This document shows positions 22,336 to 35,200 of a stretch of 64,000 nt of DNA, in pieces. Below the pieces are notes generated by a model that was not told the origin of the DNA, did no database searches, and worked only from the letters and a program-made list of their open reading frames with translations. The first letter of the stretch is position 1. Each line of letters begins with the position of its first letter. The translations under genes were made by a program, and so were the position numbers. The DNA comes from Bicyclus anynana (lineage: Eukaryota; Arthropoda; Insecta; Lepidoptera; Nymphalidae): positions 6,044,442-6,108,441 of the forward strand of contig NC_069102.1 in assembly GCF_947172395.1 (NCBI RefSeq), given 5' to 3'.

Positions 22336-23108
22336 TACTATAAAATGACATAATAGTAGAATAGTTTACGCTGCCTGCTGTTTCTTTCAATAAAATACCT
22401 ACATACTAACATTATCGTAGGTAGGTATAGTTCCCGGCAAGTAAGTTGAACCAAAATGATAGTAATTTGCGCAGGTGTAATCTTAAAATGAGTGTTAAAC
22501 GCTGTCAAGATGTCAAATAATGTAATTTAAAATTACATAAGCGATTGTAATTGCGTCAAAGTGTTACTGTGGTTACTGGACCGTACGTCGCTAACACTCT
22601 AAGATGTGTTTTTGCGCATAATTCAACTTATAGGCCACATACTATACCTACTTGCTAATTAGGTACCTAATTAGGTACATTACCGCGCCTTATCAGAAGC
22701 GGATCCATACATATTTTCGAACTAGGTAGGTATTTTAGAAAATACGTTGGTTTTGCATGTAGTGATAACTGATAATATGACAAAGTAAATACGTGTGTAT
22801 CTGTAAAATGAAGGTCCACTTCGTTATAAAAGCTTTCTTTCAGTGTTTAAAGGCGCAGCCTCCATACAAAATTGGGACATGTCCTTTGTTGTTAGGCACA
22901 TGGCAACCCTATATGGACTATCAACTAGCGATAAAGCGAAAATGTTTGACTGCCTCACAGCTTGAAATTATCTAAATAATTATCTCTCCCATACCAATAC
23001 CACAGTAAATATTTTACATTACTGTTTCACTGTAACTGGTTAATTATGTAAAAATAAGTGCAAACACACTACATAGCCCTATACGAGTACTACCATTACC
23101 ATTGAATT
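22336..23108. other. Intergenic, no gene seen
   Basis: AT-rich, with short palindromic TAATTAGGTACCTAATTA near 22659. No conserved ORF. Confidence 0.5.
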
Positions 23109-23173
23109 ACTATGTACTACGTAGTACATAGTAAATCGTACCATTGAATTACTATGTACTACGTAGTACATAG
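23109..23173. repeat. Two copies of a perfect palindrome
   Basis: The 24-bp palindrome ACTATGTACTAC/GTAGTACATAGT at 23109-23132 is repeated over 22 bp at 23152-23173, each preceded by ACCATTGAATT, giving a tandem of about 42 bp period. Confidence 0.9.
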
Positions 23174-23414
23174 CTTAATAAATAATAACTAATCGTTATT
23201 TCACTCCCAAGTAGATTAATCGTTCTGTAAATAGTTCTGTAGACAGAACTATTTACAGAACGATTAATCTACTTGGGAGTGAAATAACGATTAGTTATTG
23301 TTTATTAATAATCGTTCGAAATAATCGTTCTGTAAATAGTTCTGTAGACAGAACTATTTACAGAACGATTAATCTACTTGGGAGCGAAATAACGATTAGT
23401 TATTATTTATTAAG
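23174..23414. mobile_element. Nested palindrome / foldback element
   Basis: The outer arms 23174-23218 and 23370-23414 pair with one mismatch. Inside, 23184-23240 and 23243-23299 form a perfect 57-bp-arm palindrome with a 2-nt spacer. A second perfect palindrome (23323-23345 with 23348-23370) repeats its core. The whole segment can fold into two alternative long hairpins. Confidence 0.9.
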
Positions 23415-26100
23415 CTCCTTAATCAATTAATTTATTAAAAATTTAGATTCTGTTATTTTTTTAATTCTTACGTCTTAATTTAATTTATGTGAATTTAAGC
23501 AATAACAATATTTGACCTCAAAAATGGTAAATAAAAGCTCCTTTAAAATGTACATAATTATTATGTGTCTGTGCTAAATCTCACATCGATATATCAAAAG
23601 CCCCAATTTTTTAAGTAATGTACCTACATCACCAATATCTAGATAGGTATCTATAATTATGTACCTATTTCACAAAGATGGTGAATCAGCCTATTTTAAC
23701 GGAGAGGCCGTCGATCCATCGATCATTGTTCATTATGCCTAAAATCTGATAGGGGTAATCATTACAGTACCTACAGAGTCAATATCACTTTATGAGGACA
23801 CCAACTCGCATTAGAGCAACATGGTAACCAAATACTCTGCCCTATAAAGGGGGAAACCTGGTCCTGAAACCATAAAGCATAATGCTCAACTAAAAAATCC
23901 GTCTTAATTACCGAATACCGATCCAATACAGGTATACTAAGCGCCAACCTTCGAGCCCGCTTCGAATGAGAAACTAGGAATGGTGCAGTGTTCATAAACA
24001 TATATCAAGAAGCAGTGGCAATAATGGCATAGCCTCATAGCATTAAAGAGTCCATTAGTATCTATATAGGATTTTCGGAACGCACAATTTTGCCTTTTTA
24101 AATTATTAATTTTAATTAATTACTATAAAGTCAAAACATTGTATCGTATAACTTATTGAAAATCAAGATAAAATACCACTGCTTCTAAAAGATAATTATG
24201 ACGAGGGGATTGCCAGCCGAGGGGTTAGGGAGCTTAGAGCTTAACATTAATGCAGGCTTTGAAAAGGATTTTTGTGCTACGTTTTGAGTGTGGATGAGTT
24301 TTTTTCATTTGAATTACCTAAAATCTAGAATTTCCGCTCCTTTTAGTATGCCGCCCGTGGCTAAAAGGGTCAAGCATGGTGTTGCAATATCAGAGCGGAC
24401 CAGTATTTTGGTGCATACTATACTTATTACCTACTTATTTTAAATTTTTTTTTTTTAAAATAAATATACTTAAACAATACACATCACTATCTTATTATAT
24501 GCATTATCACTATCTTATTATACTTATTGTTATGCATTGTTATCATTGTACCCCCATACACTTTTAATTTGGTACTAAATGCGTACTGGGTATTTACATG
24601 TGAAGGCTGGCAGTTAACGTCCCTACTATTTATCTATAGAAAATACTCGTAATTTATCATCTGTACTATTTATCAAGTTATCTAGGTTTGAACTGTTTTT
24701 GTGTTTGAAAATAAAACAATTTACAACATTTTCATGAATATTTTTTTTACATAATTTTAATAAAAACTAGTCAATGGTCCATAACTTAAAATAAAAGATA
24801 TGAGGGTATTAGTAACATGTTTATATTTTTTAAATCCCCGATGATCTCGAAATTAGCTAGAATAAGCTTTTATGTTAGAAATTCTTTAATGTTAGACGTT
24901 CGTATCAGAAAAACTCCGATATCATCTGATAGGTTTATTGGAGCTACTTGTAAGAACCATTTCAATCAGTTTTCGAACCAAAAAATCTGCATCAAAATCG
25001 GTCCATTTCTTTAGAAGCTATGTGAGAAACTAGGTAACTACGAGTATAATAGCCAAACTTTGAGCCTGCCAATATAATGTAACATCTATGGAGCCTGCTT
25101 TAAAGTTACAAATGCAACATGAAGTACTACGCAGATATTGTAACCCCAGATTAAGTCAATATTACTTTATTTTATATAAGCACACCAACTTGCATTGGTG
25201 CAGCATGGTACCTATTATAATTAATAGCATTTACACTGCGCCTGCGCACGCCTCGTATTCAGATCACACTCAGACAGTTTAGCCAATCGAATGCCTAATA
25301 CAACCAGAAACACAAACTGTACAGACAGAATACGACAGAAACGTCTAATATCGATCAACAATAAAATAAATAATTAACACTCTCATTAAAAAAAAAACTA
25401 CTTTCTAGAACTGTTTTTTAAAGTGTTTAGTGTTTTTCAGATAGCATGGTGACAGTCGCCTCTATCTGTGGTTCATAATATCTAAAAAACACTATAAATG
25501 CATGCAAAGTAGGATATGTAAAAGTAGGTAGATATTTCTGAATAGTTCAGCAACCTCATCTTTCAATTATATTGTCTTACATACCATAACTCCCACACAA
25601 CAATAAAATGTTGTTCAAATCCTCCAAATCTCAGTACGCTCAAAGTGTCGTAACTCTTTTGTCTTACGGTCAATTTTCGGTTACAAATAAAATTCAAACT
25701 TGAAAAGTCAATGCTAACCGCCACCGTTCCTTTTCACACGTTTGACGCATGAACGTTTTACATTGGACTTGCCTGTTACGTCTTCAACAAAAATAACGTT
25801 CTATCGTCATAACATTAGTTAAAAATAATAATATAATATCAATGATAAATTTTACATTTTATTAAAAGCTATTAAAATATTATTTATAGTAGTTTTAATT
25901 GGATCTTGTTTTGCGAAATGGAATTTCAACTATGTTAGAATGAAATGGAATGAAACTTATCTCCTCTCTCGCTCACAAACGTAAACAAAGAAATGTGTCC
26001 AGTGAACTGTGACGTTATTTTGAAAATAAACTATCAAAAAATGTGAGCACAGTGGTTTTCATAATTTAATTGAAGTTGTAATGTGTGTATATTGTTATAT
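23415..26100. other. Intergenic between palindromes and ANKLE1
   Basis: AT-rich. A diverged repeat of about 60 bp (GACACCAACTCGCATTAGAG near 23800, CACACCAACTTGCATTGGTG near 25180) occurs twice. No gene recognised. Confidence 0.45.
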
Positions 26101-26242
26101 CAGAGATTATGATTAAAGATTATATGATATAGTGTCGTAATCTAAAAATAAAAGTGATATCGCGGCAGGAAATCCTACAGGAAATGAGAGACAAAAGTGG
26201 CAAGCTCGCCGACTTCTAATTCAGTTTCCATTCGCGAAAACG
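26101..26242 (+). promoter_or_regulatory. Probable ANKLE1 5' UTR / promoter-proximal region
   Basis: Directly upstream of the inferred start ATG at 26243; GC content rises and repeats are absent. No TATA box is seen. Confidence 0.35.
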
Positions 26243-29200
26243 ATGGGTACGACGTATAGGGAACTTTTTAAATTGTACGATCTTATACAAAACGGGGACG
26301 CAAGGTATTAAATATTATAATTATTTTGTTAAAACTTATTGCTTTGGGAATTATTTTTTAACAAAGTTCTACTTATCCTCTCGATATTGCAGATCCGTGG
26401 AACGATTTTTTGCTGAAAATAAGATAGATTTAAATGTGATTTTACCATGTAAAGGTATTGGAGTATTACATTTAGCTGTAGGAATAGAAAATTATGATAA
26501 GTCTAAGCAGTGCACAGAATTAATACTGAAGAATGGTGGAGATCCCAATTTAAGGTAAAATCATTTTTAATTTCAATAAAACAAATTTATTAGGATATTT
26601 GTTAGTTGAAATTTGAAGTTACAGTCAAGCTAATTAAAGAAAGTATACTTATTGGTATAAACTTGTGATTGTTTTCAAATTTATCACAATTTTTGTGCTT
26701 TTAAAAGAAATTTATGCTTTCGCTTGACTGGATGTCTGATGGAAATCAATGATGAGGTCTAAGTTGAAGCATGCTTGCCTAAAAGATGCCAAAACACACT
26801 TGTTTTGAATATTTTTTTTACATTTTCCTTGAATTAAAGATGGCATAAAAAACAGTTGCTAAACAGGCATTCAACACTATAGAATTAAAGTTGTAAAATT
26901 TAAAAGCTCAAATATATTAAGTTGATTTATTTATTTATGTTATTTCTAAAATATAAAATCTATTGCAGTAATGACGATGGTATAACACCAGTGCACATAG
27001 CTGCAATATGGGGCAAAGTTGACAATATGAAGCTGCTTATTGGCTGCGGAGGGGACCCCTTGAAGGCTGACTACGATGGGGTCTCTGCTTTTGACTATGC
27101 TGTCCAAGAACAGCAGTGGGAGGTGTATGACTACCTGCATAATGTAGTTGACCAAAGCGATGACTCTATGGGATCTCCATGTGCATACACGTTAGACTTA
27201 GGTAAGATACATTTACTTTTCAATAGTTTCAACTGACTATTATATGTTATATACAAATTGTGGTTTCTAATTTTTTAGTAACACACTCAAGTTCACATAA
27301 TCTTTTTTCTCTTGGACCACCAATACAGTTGGCTAGTTCAAGCTCGAACACCAGCCAGCCAAAAATCTTCACATTCAACAATTTAATGAAATGATATATC
27401 ATTGTACTGTAAACATTAGTACTTTTAGCAGGATCCTCAAACATTAAAATTTAGTATTTATAAAATAACAGAGTTAACTCACATAGCTAGTTGGTTCTTA
27501 GTTAATACTCATAATTTTGACTATGAAATTCTTATCATAATTATCAAGATGCTCTTGGTAATGAGCAAAATTATGCAAATGTAGACAATATATTTATTAT
27601 TAATATGTTTATTTAAGCAAGCAAAGCTTTGTAAGCAATTTCTTGAGGGTTTCACTAGGTATTACTATAAATTATTATAATGTACATACAAAAATGTGAA
27701 ATTGAAGTGTCTGTTTGTAATTTCAAATGAAATGCTTTCACTAAATGTTTATAATAGAATACACTTAATTCAACAATTAGTTTTATGATTTTTGTCTGTC
27801 TGTCAGTCTGTTTGCTCTGATTAATCTCTGAAATGGTTAGATCAATTTTTAAGGGATTTGCACTGGCAGCATATCTGATGATATAGGATGTAACAGAAAT
27901 AGCAGGTGAAACCTCAGGACTAGTAGACCAATAAGAATGAAACTAATAGAATGCTTACAATTCTTACTTATCCACACAAGAAGAACATCTGCAGCTGCCA
28001 ATGGCAGCAGGTGCTTAGTTCTTTAACTTGCATTTGACCCAAATCCACATACTGACTCATAACATCCACTATTGTCAGCATAAAGTACTACCTTGTTAAC
28101 CTTTTAGATGCAAGGGTTAATGTAATAATGCACTGAATTATAAATACTTAATGCCTACCTATTATAGTTAACAATTATTTGATTTGGGCTTGAGATTTTT
28201 TGTATTAAATATTAGCATGTTCCTCCTTAGGCCACATCTAACTTACCATTACGTAAGCACGAGAATATATATTAAAATAACAATTTGATATAATTTAAAA
28301 AATTCTGAATGTGCAGCATTGTTTTAGTAATGCAAAAATTTTTATTGACTAAATAGATACATTAACAAATAATAAATAGTAGGAGTCCAGGTGGAGATTT
28401 AGGGCGTCGCAGATGAATATGGGAGGATACCTAGCATGTTGTTGACTACCTCCACAACATATGGCATATGAGACCTTAATATGTATACAGTAGAGGGTAC
28501 ACTTAAGACAACCAAAAATATCGATCTTCGGAAATACCTATACAGTACGGCAAATTAAGTTAGTCTTTAAACATCTTAGTGGACATAATAGCAATCGTCA
28601 TATTATTAGCAAGTTTTGGTTTACCAAAAACTTATTTTTTTATCTATAGTTTTAAAAAGTTTTCCGATAGCTTTATACTTTAATATTAATAATATTTAAA
28701 TAAGGAAAAATGTTTAAAATATTAAATGTAAAACACCTATTGCGTAACATGAAAAAACTAAGATTTAAGGTGCAAGTTGTGTTATCTCAGATGATTCATT
28801 CTCAGAATTTGGCTTGCATTGATTTTTATCCTCCTAAACTGGACCTAGAACAAGTTTAAAAGAATTTCTTTATTTACAACTATTGATTTTAGCCATATAC
28901 ATATAGATATGTATATATTGCTTTATTGATAATGAATGTATTGCCCTAATAATTATTGTGTTATGAAACTTGTTGTTTTTATTATACTTGGTATTTGTTA
29001 AACCGATTTTGATGATATTCATTTGTTTATCGAGACACATTCGTTGTGTTACAATTTTTTGGTTGTTTTGATAGTTACCATATTTACCGTACCTACTTAT
29101 TTATTATTATTAAATACATTGCTCTGAGCCGTGATAGCCTGGTGGATATTACCTCTGCCTTCGGAGGGCGTAAGTTCGAATCCGGTCATGCATGCACATC

Positions 29201-32200
29201 GAACTTTTCAGTTATGTGCATTTAAAAAAATTAAATATCACGTGTCTTAAACGATGAAGGAAAAAAAATGTGCGGAAACCTGCATACCTGAGAATTTTCT
29301 TAATTCTCTATGTGTGTGAAATCTGCAAATCCGCATTGGGCCAGCGTGGTGGAAAAGCCTAACCCCTTTAATTTTGAGAGGAGACTTGTGCTCAACAGTG
29401 AGCCGAATATGGGTTGTGAATGTAACGGTACGTATGTCTCCATAGTACCTAATCTTAAAAACAGTATCTTCATAAAGTATGTAGGTAGATCTTTATTACG
29501 AAGAAGTATCGTCTCACTCATGTTAATTGGCGCTTTCGTAAATTATGACGAAACTTAATTTTAGTGTAATTTATTTCGGAACTTATTGAAGAAAAGCCTT
29601 GGTAGTGGGTGTAGGTTATAGTCTAAAATCACTATTTGTGGTCATATCGTGGGAGTGAGAGGAAATTGGCTTAATATAAACGTAGGTGGACACTTGAAAC
29701 TGATTTTTAATGGCCTTCCGCCTGACCTGCGGAGGTGGACACTGTTAGGCGTCTGACAATTTATTCCGAGTTTTCGGAATGTTTCCGATATTTGGACTTG
29801 AGTTACTGGGTTATTCATATTTAGGTCAAATCTTTATCGTGAGGAATTGAGTTGAGAACGACAACAGCTGGCCTATTTCCTATTTTGGTTTTTATTATCA
29901 ACCCATCAAAATAAAAAACAAATCAATTGACAAAATGTCATCCACATACTATGATACAAATTACAAATGTCATCCGGTACCTACGGTGTATATCATATAG
30001 TATGTAGATGACACTTTGTTGTCCACTTCAATCAGTTGATAATAAAGACCAAAATAGTGAATTAGGCCACAGGGCAGGTTATGAAATCTTGAGCTTTTCT
30101 TTGTTTCATGAGATTCTCAGTAGCAACCCTGATTTGGGGAGTTTGTTCTGTTACTGTATACTTTAGTATTAAAGTTTTAAAGTACTTTAGTATTTATTTA
30201 GTATTAAAAACGATCGCAAGGCTGTGAACCCGCATTGAAGGAACGAGGTAGGCCTAATGCTAGCTATACCGATAAAACTGTTAGTGTGTTGGTCGAAGTG
30301 CATGCCATCATGCAGATTGCGATCAACACACGGTTAGCGCTGCAGACACGTGGACTTATTGGATGGTGAGTGGTTAGTATAATCTCGAAATACCCTCAAA
30401 TAAGAAAGGAAGTGTATTTGAACAATAATGAGGTTGTTAAATAAAAGCAAGCGTAACTTATCAAAGTTTAATTGCGATTGCGAATAATGAATCATTTCGA
30501 TTAATTATTTTTTTTCTCTATTCTCCGCTAAAAACGAAATTAACGATTAAAAAGTCAAATATTAACAACTAGCAGACGCCGCGCGGTTTCACACGCGTGG
30601 TTCTTGTTCCCTTAGGAATACATAGATAAAATAAAATATAGCACTCGAGGATAGTGTAGCTTCCCATAAGTTAATGAATTTTTCAAATCGGTTTCAGAGC
30701 CTATTCAATGCAAGCAAACAAACAAACAAACAATAAATCAAATATTTTCTCTTTTATAATATTAACGTATACGAGTAGATATACCTAGATGCCTAAGCTT
30801 TATATATTTTCTTGTTCGTACAACTTTTATAATGGAAAGTAACCACGGCCCCGTGTTATGGATATGTATTTTCCTTCCATTAGGAAGGAAAAAAACGTGC
30901 ACTCCCGGTTCCTTTGTTTGTGGTATCCTACGTGAGTGTAATAAGTGGGTTCGTATACAAGTAAATTACACTAGCGCTTTGTATCTGCCTCGTGCAGTAC
31001 ATTGACCGTTCCGCACGCGGGCTTGAACCACTTCTGAGTTAGACCATTAGATACACACAGGGCCGGATTTAGTATCTACCCAAGTTTAAAAAAGTCCTTA
31101 ATTTTAGAATTTAAACTATCGTGAGTGTTATTCATATTAATTGATTATGAAACACGGCTAAAACTCACGTGATATTAGGTCGGAGTATGCTCGACTAGTT
31201 TCGAACCATACGGGGCCCTTAGTTATGAGCTGGTTCTTGCATCGCGGCACGATCCAAACTAGCTAACTAACTAATGGCCCCATATGGGTTCGAAACTAGT
31301 CGAGCATACTCCGACCTAATATCACGTGAGTTTTAGCCGTGTTTCATAATCAATTAATATCCTTAATTTTATTTTCAAAGTCAAACAATGTTTTTAGTTA
31401 AGTCGGTATCTAAACTAGTTATTTAAAGACGTAAGATTTGATTTTTTTAATAGTTTGTTACGATTTAACACAAAAACTGCTCGACCGATTTCACCATTAT
31501 ATGTATAGCTATGTTTTCTCTTCTCTATTGTATCCCTGTGTTCCCTTGAAAACAGAAACTATTCAGGTGAAACCGCGTGGACGTATGATAGTTACAAATA
31601 AACGCGAGAGTAATTACATTTTAACATCAGCCTTTATGCATAGGTACATAAATATTATATTATTATGAAATAGCAGACGCCCTATGGTTCATTAACATAA
31701 CTATTTCGATTTATGTGACAAAGAATCCTACTGTGAAAATTGCACTTACTTACACCTAAATAGAATGCAATTTCAACAATTAATACCAACAGAGTATATT
31801 AATTATCAATATTAGTTACAAGATGTTCTAGCAATTTATTATGCGAGCTGTTTTGAGGATTTTTAAGGCTGCAGTTTCGTTTCTCTCTCTAAATCCGGCC
31901 CTGGATAAATCTAGTCATTACGTCCTTTAGAACGCGATATAGCCTGGAGAATGCGGTTGAGCAATAAAGCATTATATCGTAACTGATGTGTAACTGCCTA
32001 TCTTCTACAGAATTCCGAACAGGGTTCCCAACTTAGGGGTTTTCCCCCCAGATTTAGGGGGCAAATAAGTGAAATGGGATTTTTTTAGGGGTCTGAAATT
32101 TTTAGGGGTATTTTCAGGGATTTATTGACTCTTTAATATTTTTAAATTGATGATAATTTTAATATTTATTTCTTGACCTAGCGACTTATAACGATATTAC

Positions 32201-35200
32201 GTTATTCTACAACCACTCTGAGGCAACTGGCGGCAATTTTCATCAAATAAAAAAAATTGGTAAATTTATTCATTGTCAACATGTATGATTTCAAAAAATC
32301 TGAATCTTCAGATAAAGACGTAATATTTTGTCTTTTGAAACATATTACAGCATATTATTTTTAAATTATTATGAATTTATATTTTTAAGGGGACAACTAA
32401 TGTAGTAATAATTAAGGCGATTTTAGGGGTTTTTGACATAAACTTTAGGGATAAATATTTTGGAGAGTTGGTAACACTGATTCCGAATAAAACGAGGCGC
32501 GGCAACTCTGTTACCATATTCCGGAAGGATTCTTTTTTTCGATGATACATTCCTACCTTTGACTATTTAGATTAATTGCTATGCATAGCTCGTCTTTCGC
32601 ACTTCTACATCCTAAACCGTTTGACGAAATTTATATAGTGGCAGGTTTTTTTCTAATAATTATATGTACTCGAATTTTTTCTAATAATTATATGTACTCG
32701 ATAATTATATGTACCGACGAATGGCGGTATATCCATTCCCACAGGCTAGATTACGAAATGCCTCAGGCCGGTGTCGGGCAGCAGCGACACCGGCGCGAGT
32801 AATCTAGCACTGCGCTGACCAACCCGCATGCCCAGCGTGGTCAGTACTGGGCAAAACTTTGTATGGACGGCAAAAACAAAACACAGCCCCTAGTCCCCGG
32901 CAGCCCCGCTATTCCTGGCTCTGGCAGCGGTTATGGTAACGGCGGGGCAAGGGGTGTTAAGAATCTCCGGCAGAGATTCCGCTGCCAACCCCGACGACTA
33001 GACCTGGCAACATACAACGCACGCACTTTGAGGTCCGACGAAAAGGTCATCGAGCTGGAAGAAGTTATGAGCAAGTTGCACTGGGATATCATAGGATTGT
33101 CTGAAGTCCGAAGAGAGGGGGAGGACTCGATAATCCTTGAATCCGGCAACATGCTCTACTACCGGGAGGGCGACCAACAGTCCCAGGGTGGTGTCGGATT
33201 TATCGTTCACAAGTCCCTCGTGAACAATGTTGTAAAAGTCGAGAGTGTGTCGAGCAGAGTAGCGTTCCTGGTCCTCCGAATTACCAAACGGTATTCGTTG
33301 AAAGTTATACAGGTTTACGCACCGACCTCGACACATCCCGACGAGGAGGTAGAGGTATTGTATGAGGATATTTCTAAAGCCATACATGCCTCAAACTCTT
33401 ATTACAATGTTGTGATGGGGGATTTTAACGCAAAGCTGGGCGAACGTAGCGGTTCAGAGTTGAAAGTGGGACGATTTGGATATGGGCAACGGAACGATAG
33501 GGGCCAAATGTTGGCTGACTTCATGGAGAAGGAGGGCCTCTTTATGATGAACTCCTTCTTCAAGAAGCCACCACACAGGAAATGGACCTGGATGAGCCCC
33601 GATGGTTCCACGAAAAACGAGATCGACTTCATCTTGTCTACCAGACGGCAAATATTCAACGATGTTTCTGTGATCCATAGGGTGAAAACCGGTAGCGATC
33701 ACCGAATGGTTAGAGGCACGTTGAATATCAACATTCAGCTGGAACGGTATCGACTGGTGAAGTCTACGCTCCGACCTACTCGTGCCCATATTCAAAACCC
33801 CGAGTCCTTTCAACTAGAACTGCAGAACCGCTTTGATTGCCTAGCAAATTGCGAAACTGTGGACGATCTGAACAACAGGTTCGTGGAAACTGTCCATTCC
33901 GTTGGGTCTAAGTTCTATAAGACCCACCGTGCGAAAAGAACCAAAAAGTTCTCGGACCAAACACTTAAACTCATGGAAGAGAGGCAAGAAATGAGATTAC
34001 AGTCTTCAGCAGATGCGTCAAAATACCGACAAATCAGTAGACAGATCTCTAAGTCGCAAACCAGCGACTTGCGAAATTTCAATACCGAGCGTATTAAAAA
34101 TGCGATTGAAAATAATCGAGGCTCGAAAGTTTTCGCCAGAGATCTGTCTATTGGACAGAGGCAGCTGACGCGTTTGAAGACCGAACACGGTAATCAAATT
34201 TCTTCCAAGCCCGAGTTATTAAGTGAGGTCGAGAAGTTCTATGGACAGCTATACACGACTACTCAGCAGCCTGTTGCCAATTTGGCTAAAGACCCCAGAG
34301 CCAAGTTGACCCGACACTATACCGAAGATATCCCGGACGTCAGCCTATACGAGATTAGTGTGGCTCTCAAACACCTGAAGAACAATAAGGCGCCAGGTGA
34401 GGACGGAATCACAGCAGAACTCCTGAAAGCGGGTGGAAAACCGATACTTAAAGTCCTTCAGCGATTGTTCAATTCCGTCATTCACGAGGGCACGACGCCT
34501 GAGGCGTGGCATAGGAGCGTGGTGGTTCTGTTCTTCAAAAAAGGTGACAACACCTTGCTGAAGAATTACAGACCCATCTCGCTGCTAAGCCATGTTTACA
34601 AATTGTTCTCGAGAGTCATTACGAATCGTCTCGCTAATAGGTTTGACGACTTCCAGCCTCCCGAACAAGCCGGTTTCCGAAAAGGCTTTAGTACCATAGA
34701 CCACATCCATACGCTGCGGCAGGTTATACAGAAGACTCACGAGTATAACCAGCCACTTTGCTTAGCGTTTGTGGACTATGAGAAAGCCTTCGATTCGGTG
34801 GAAACCTGGGCTGTGCTAAGGTCATTGCAGAGATGCCGAATTGATTACAGGTATATCCAAGCGTTGAAGTGCTTGTACGAAAACGCCACTATGTCAGTCC
34901 GTATTCAGGATCAGACTACGAGGCCAATCCAGTTGCAGCGAGGAGTGCGTCAGGGAGATGTGATCTCTCCGAAGCTATTTACCGCCGCACTGGAAGACGT
35001 CTTTAAGCTTCTGGACTGGAGCGGACTTGGCATCAACATCAATGGCGAGTACATCACTCAACTGCGGTTCGCGGATGATGTAGTCATCATGGCACAGACT
35101 CTGGATGACCTTAGTACCATGCTCAATGACCTCAGCAGCGTTTCTCAACAGGTGGGCCTGAAAATGAACATGGGCAAAACAAAAATAATGTGTAATGCTC

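Noticed and set aside
22058..22390. 110-aa minus-strand ORF rich in YPYPTL repeats (also 42281-42463)
   Set aside because: It is a translation of the GGTAGGG minisatellite in a Helitron-like element, not a protein.
29300..29558. Overlapping ORFs on both strands of 73-82 aa
   Set aside because: They are readings of a SINE body; the same pseudo-ORF appears in other copies with stops.
32701..32862. Hepatitis-delta-like ribozyme at the RTE 5' end
   Set aside because: Crossing stems exist, but there is no room for the P3 hairpin and its loop between them and no P4 segment, so the required double-pseudoknot layout is not met.
32931..33813. Minus-strand ORFs opposite the RTE polyprotein
   Set aside because: Shadows of an evidently coding plus-strand frame with conserved catalytic motifs.
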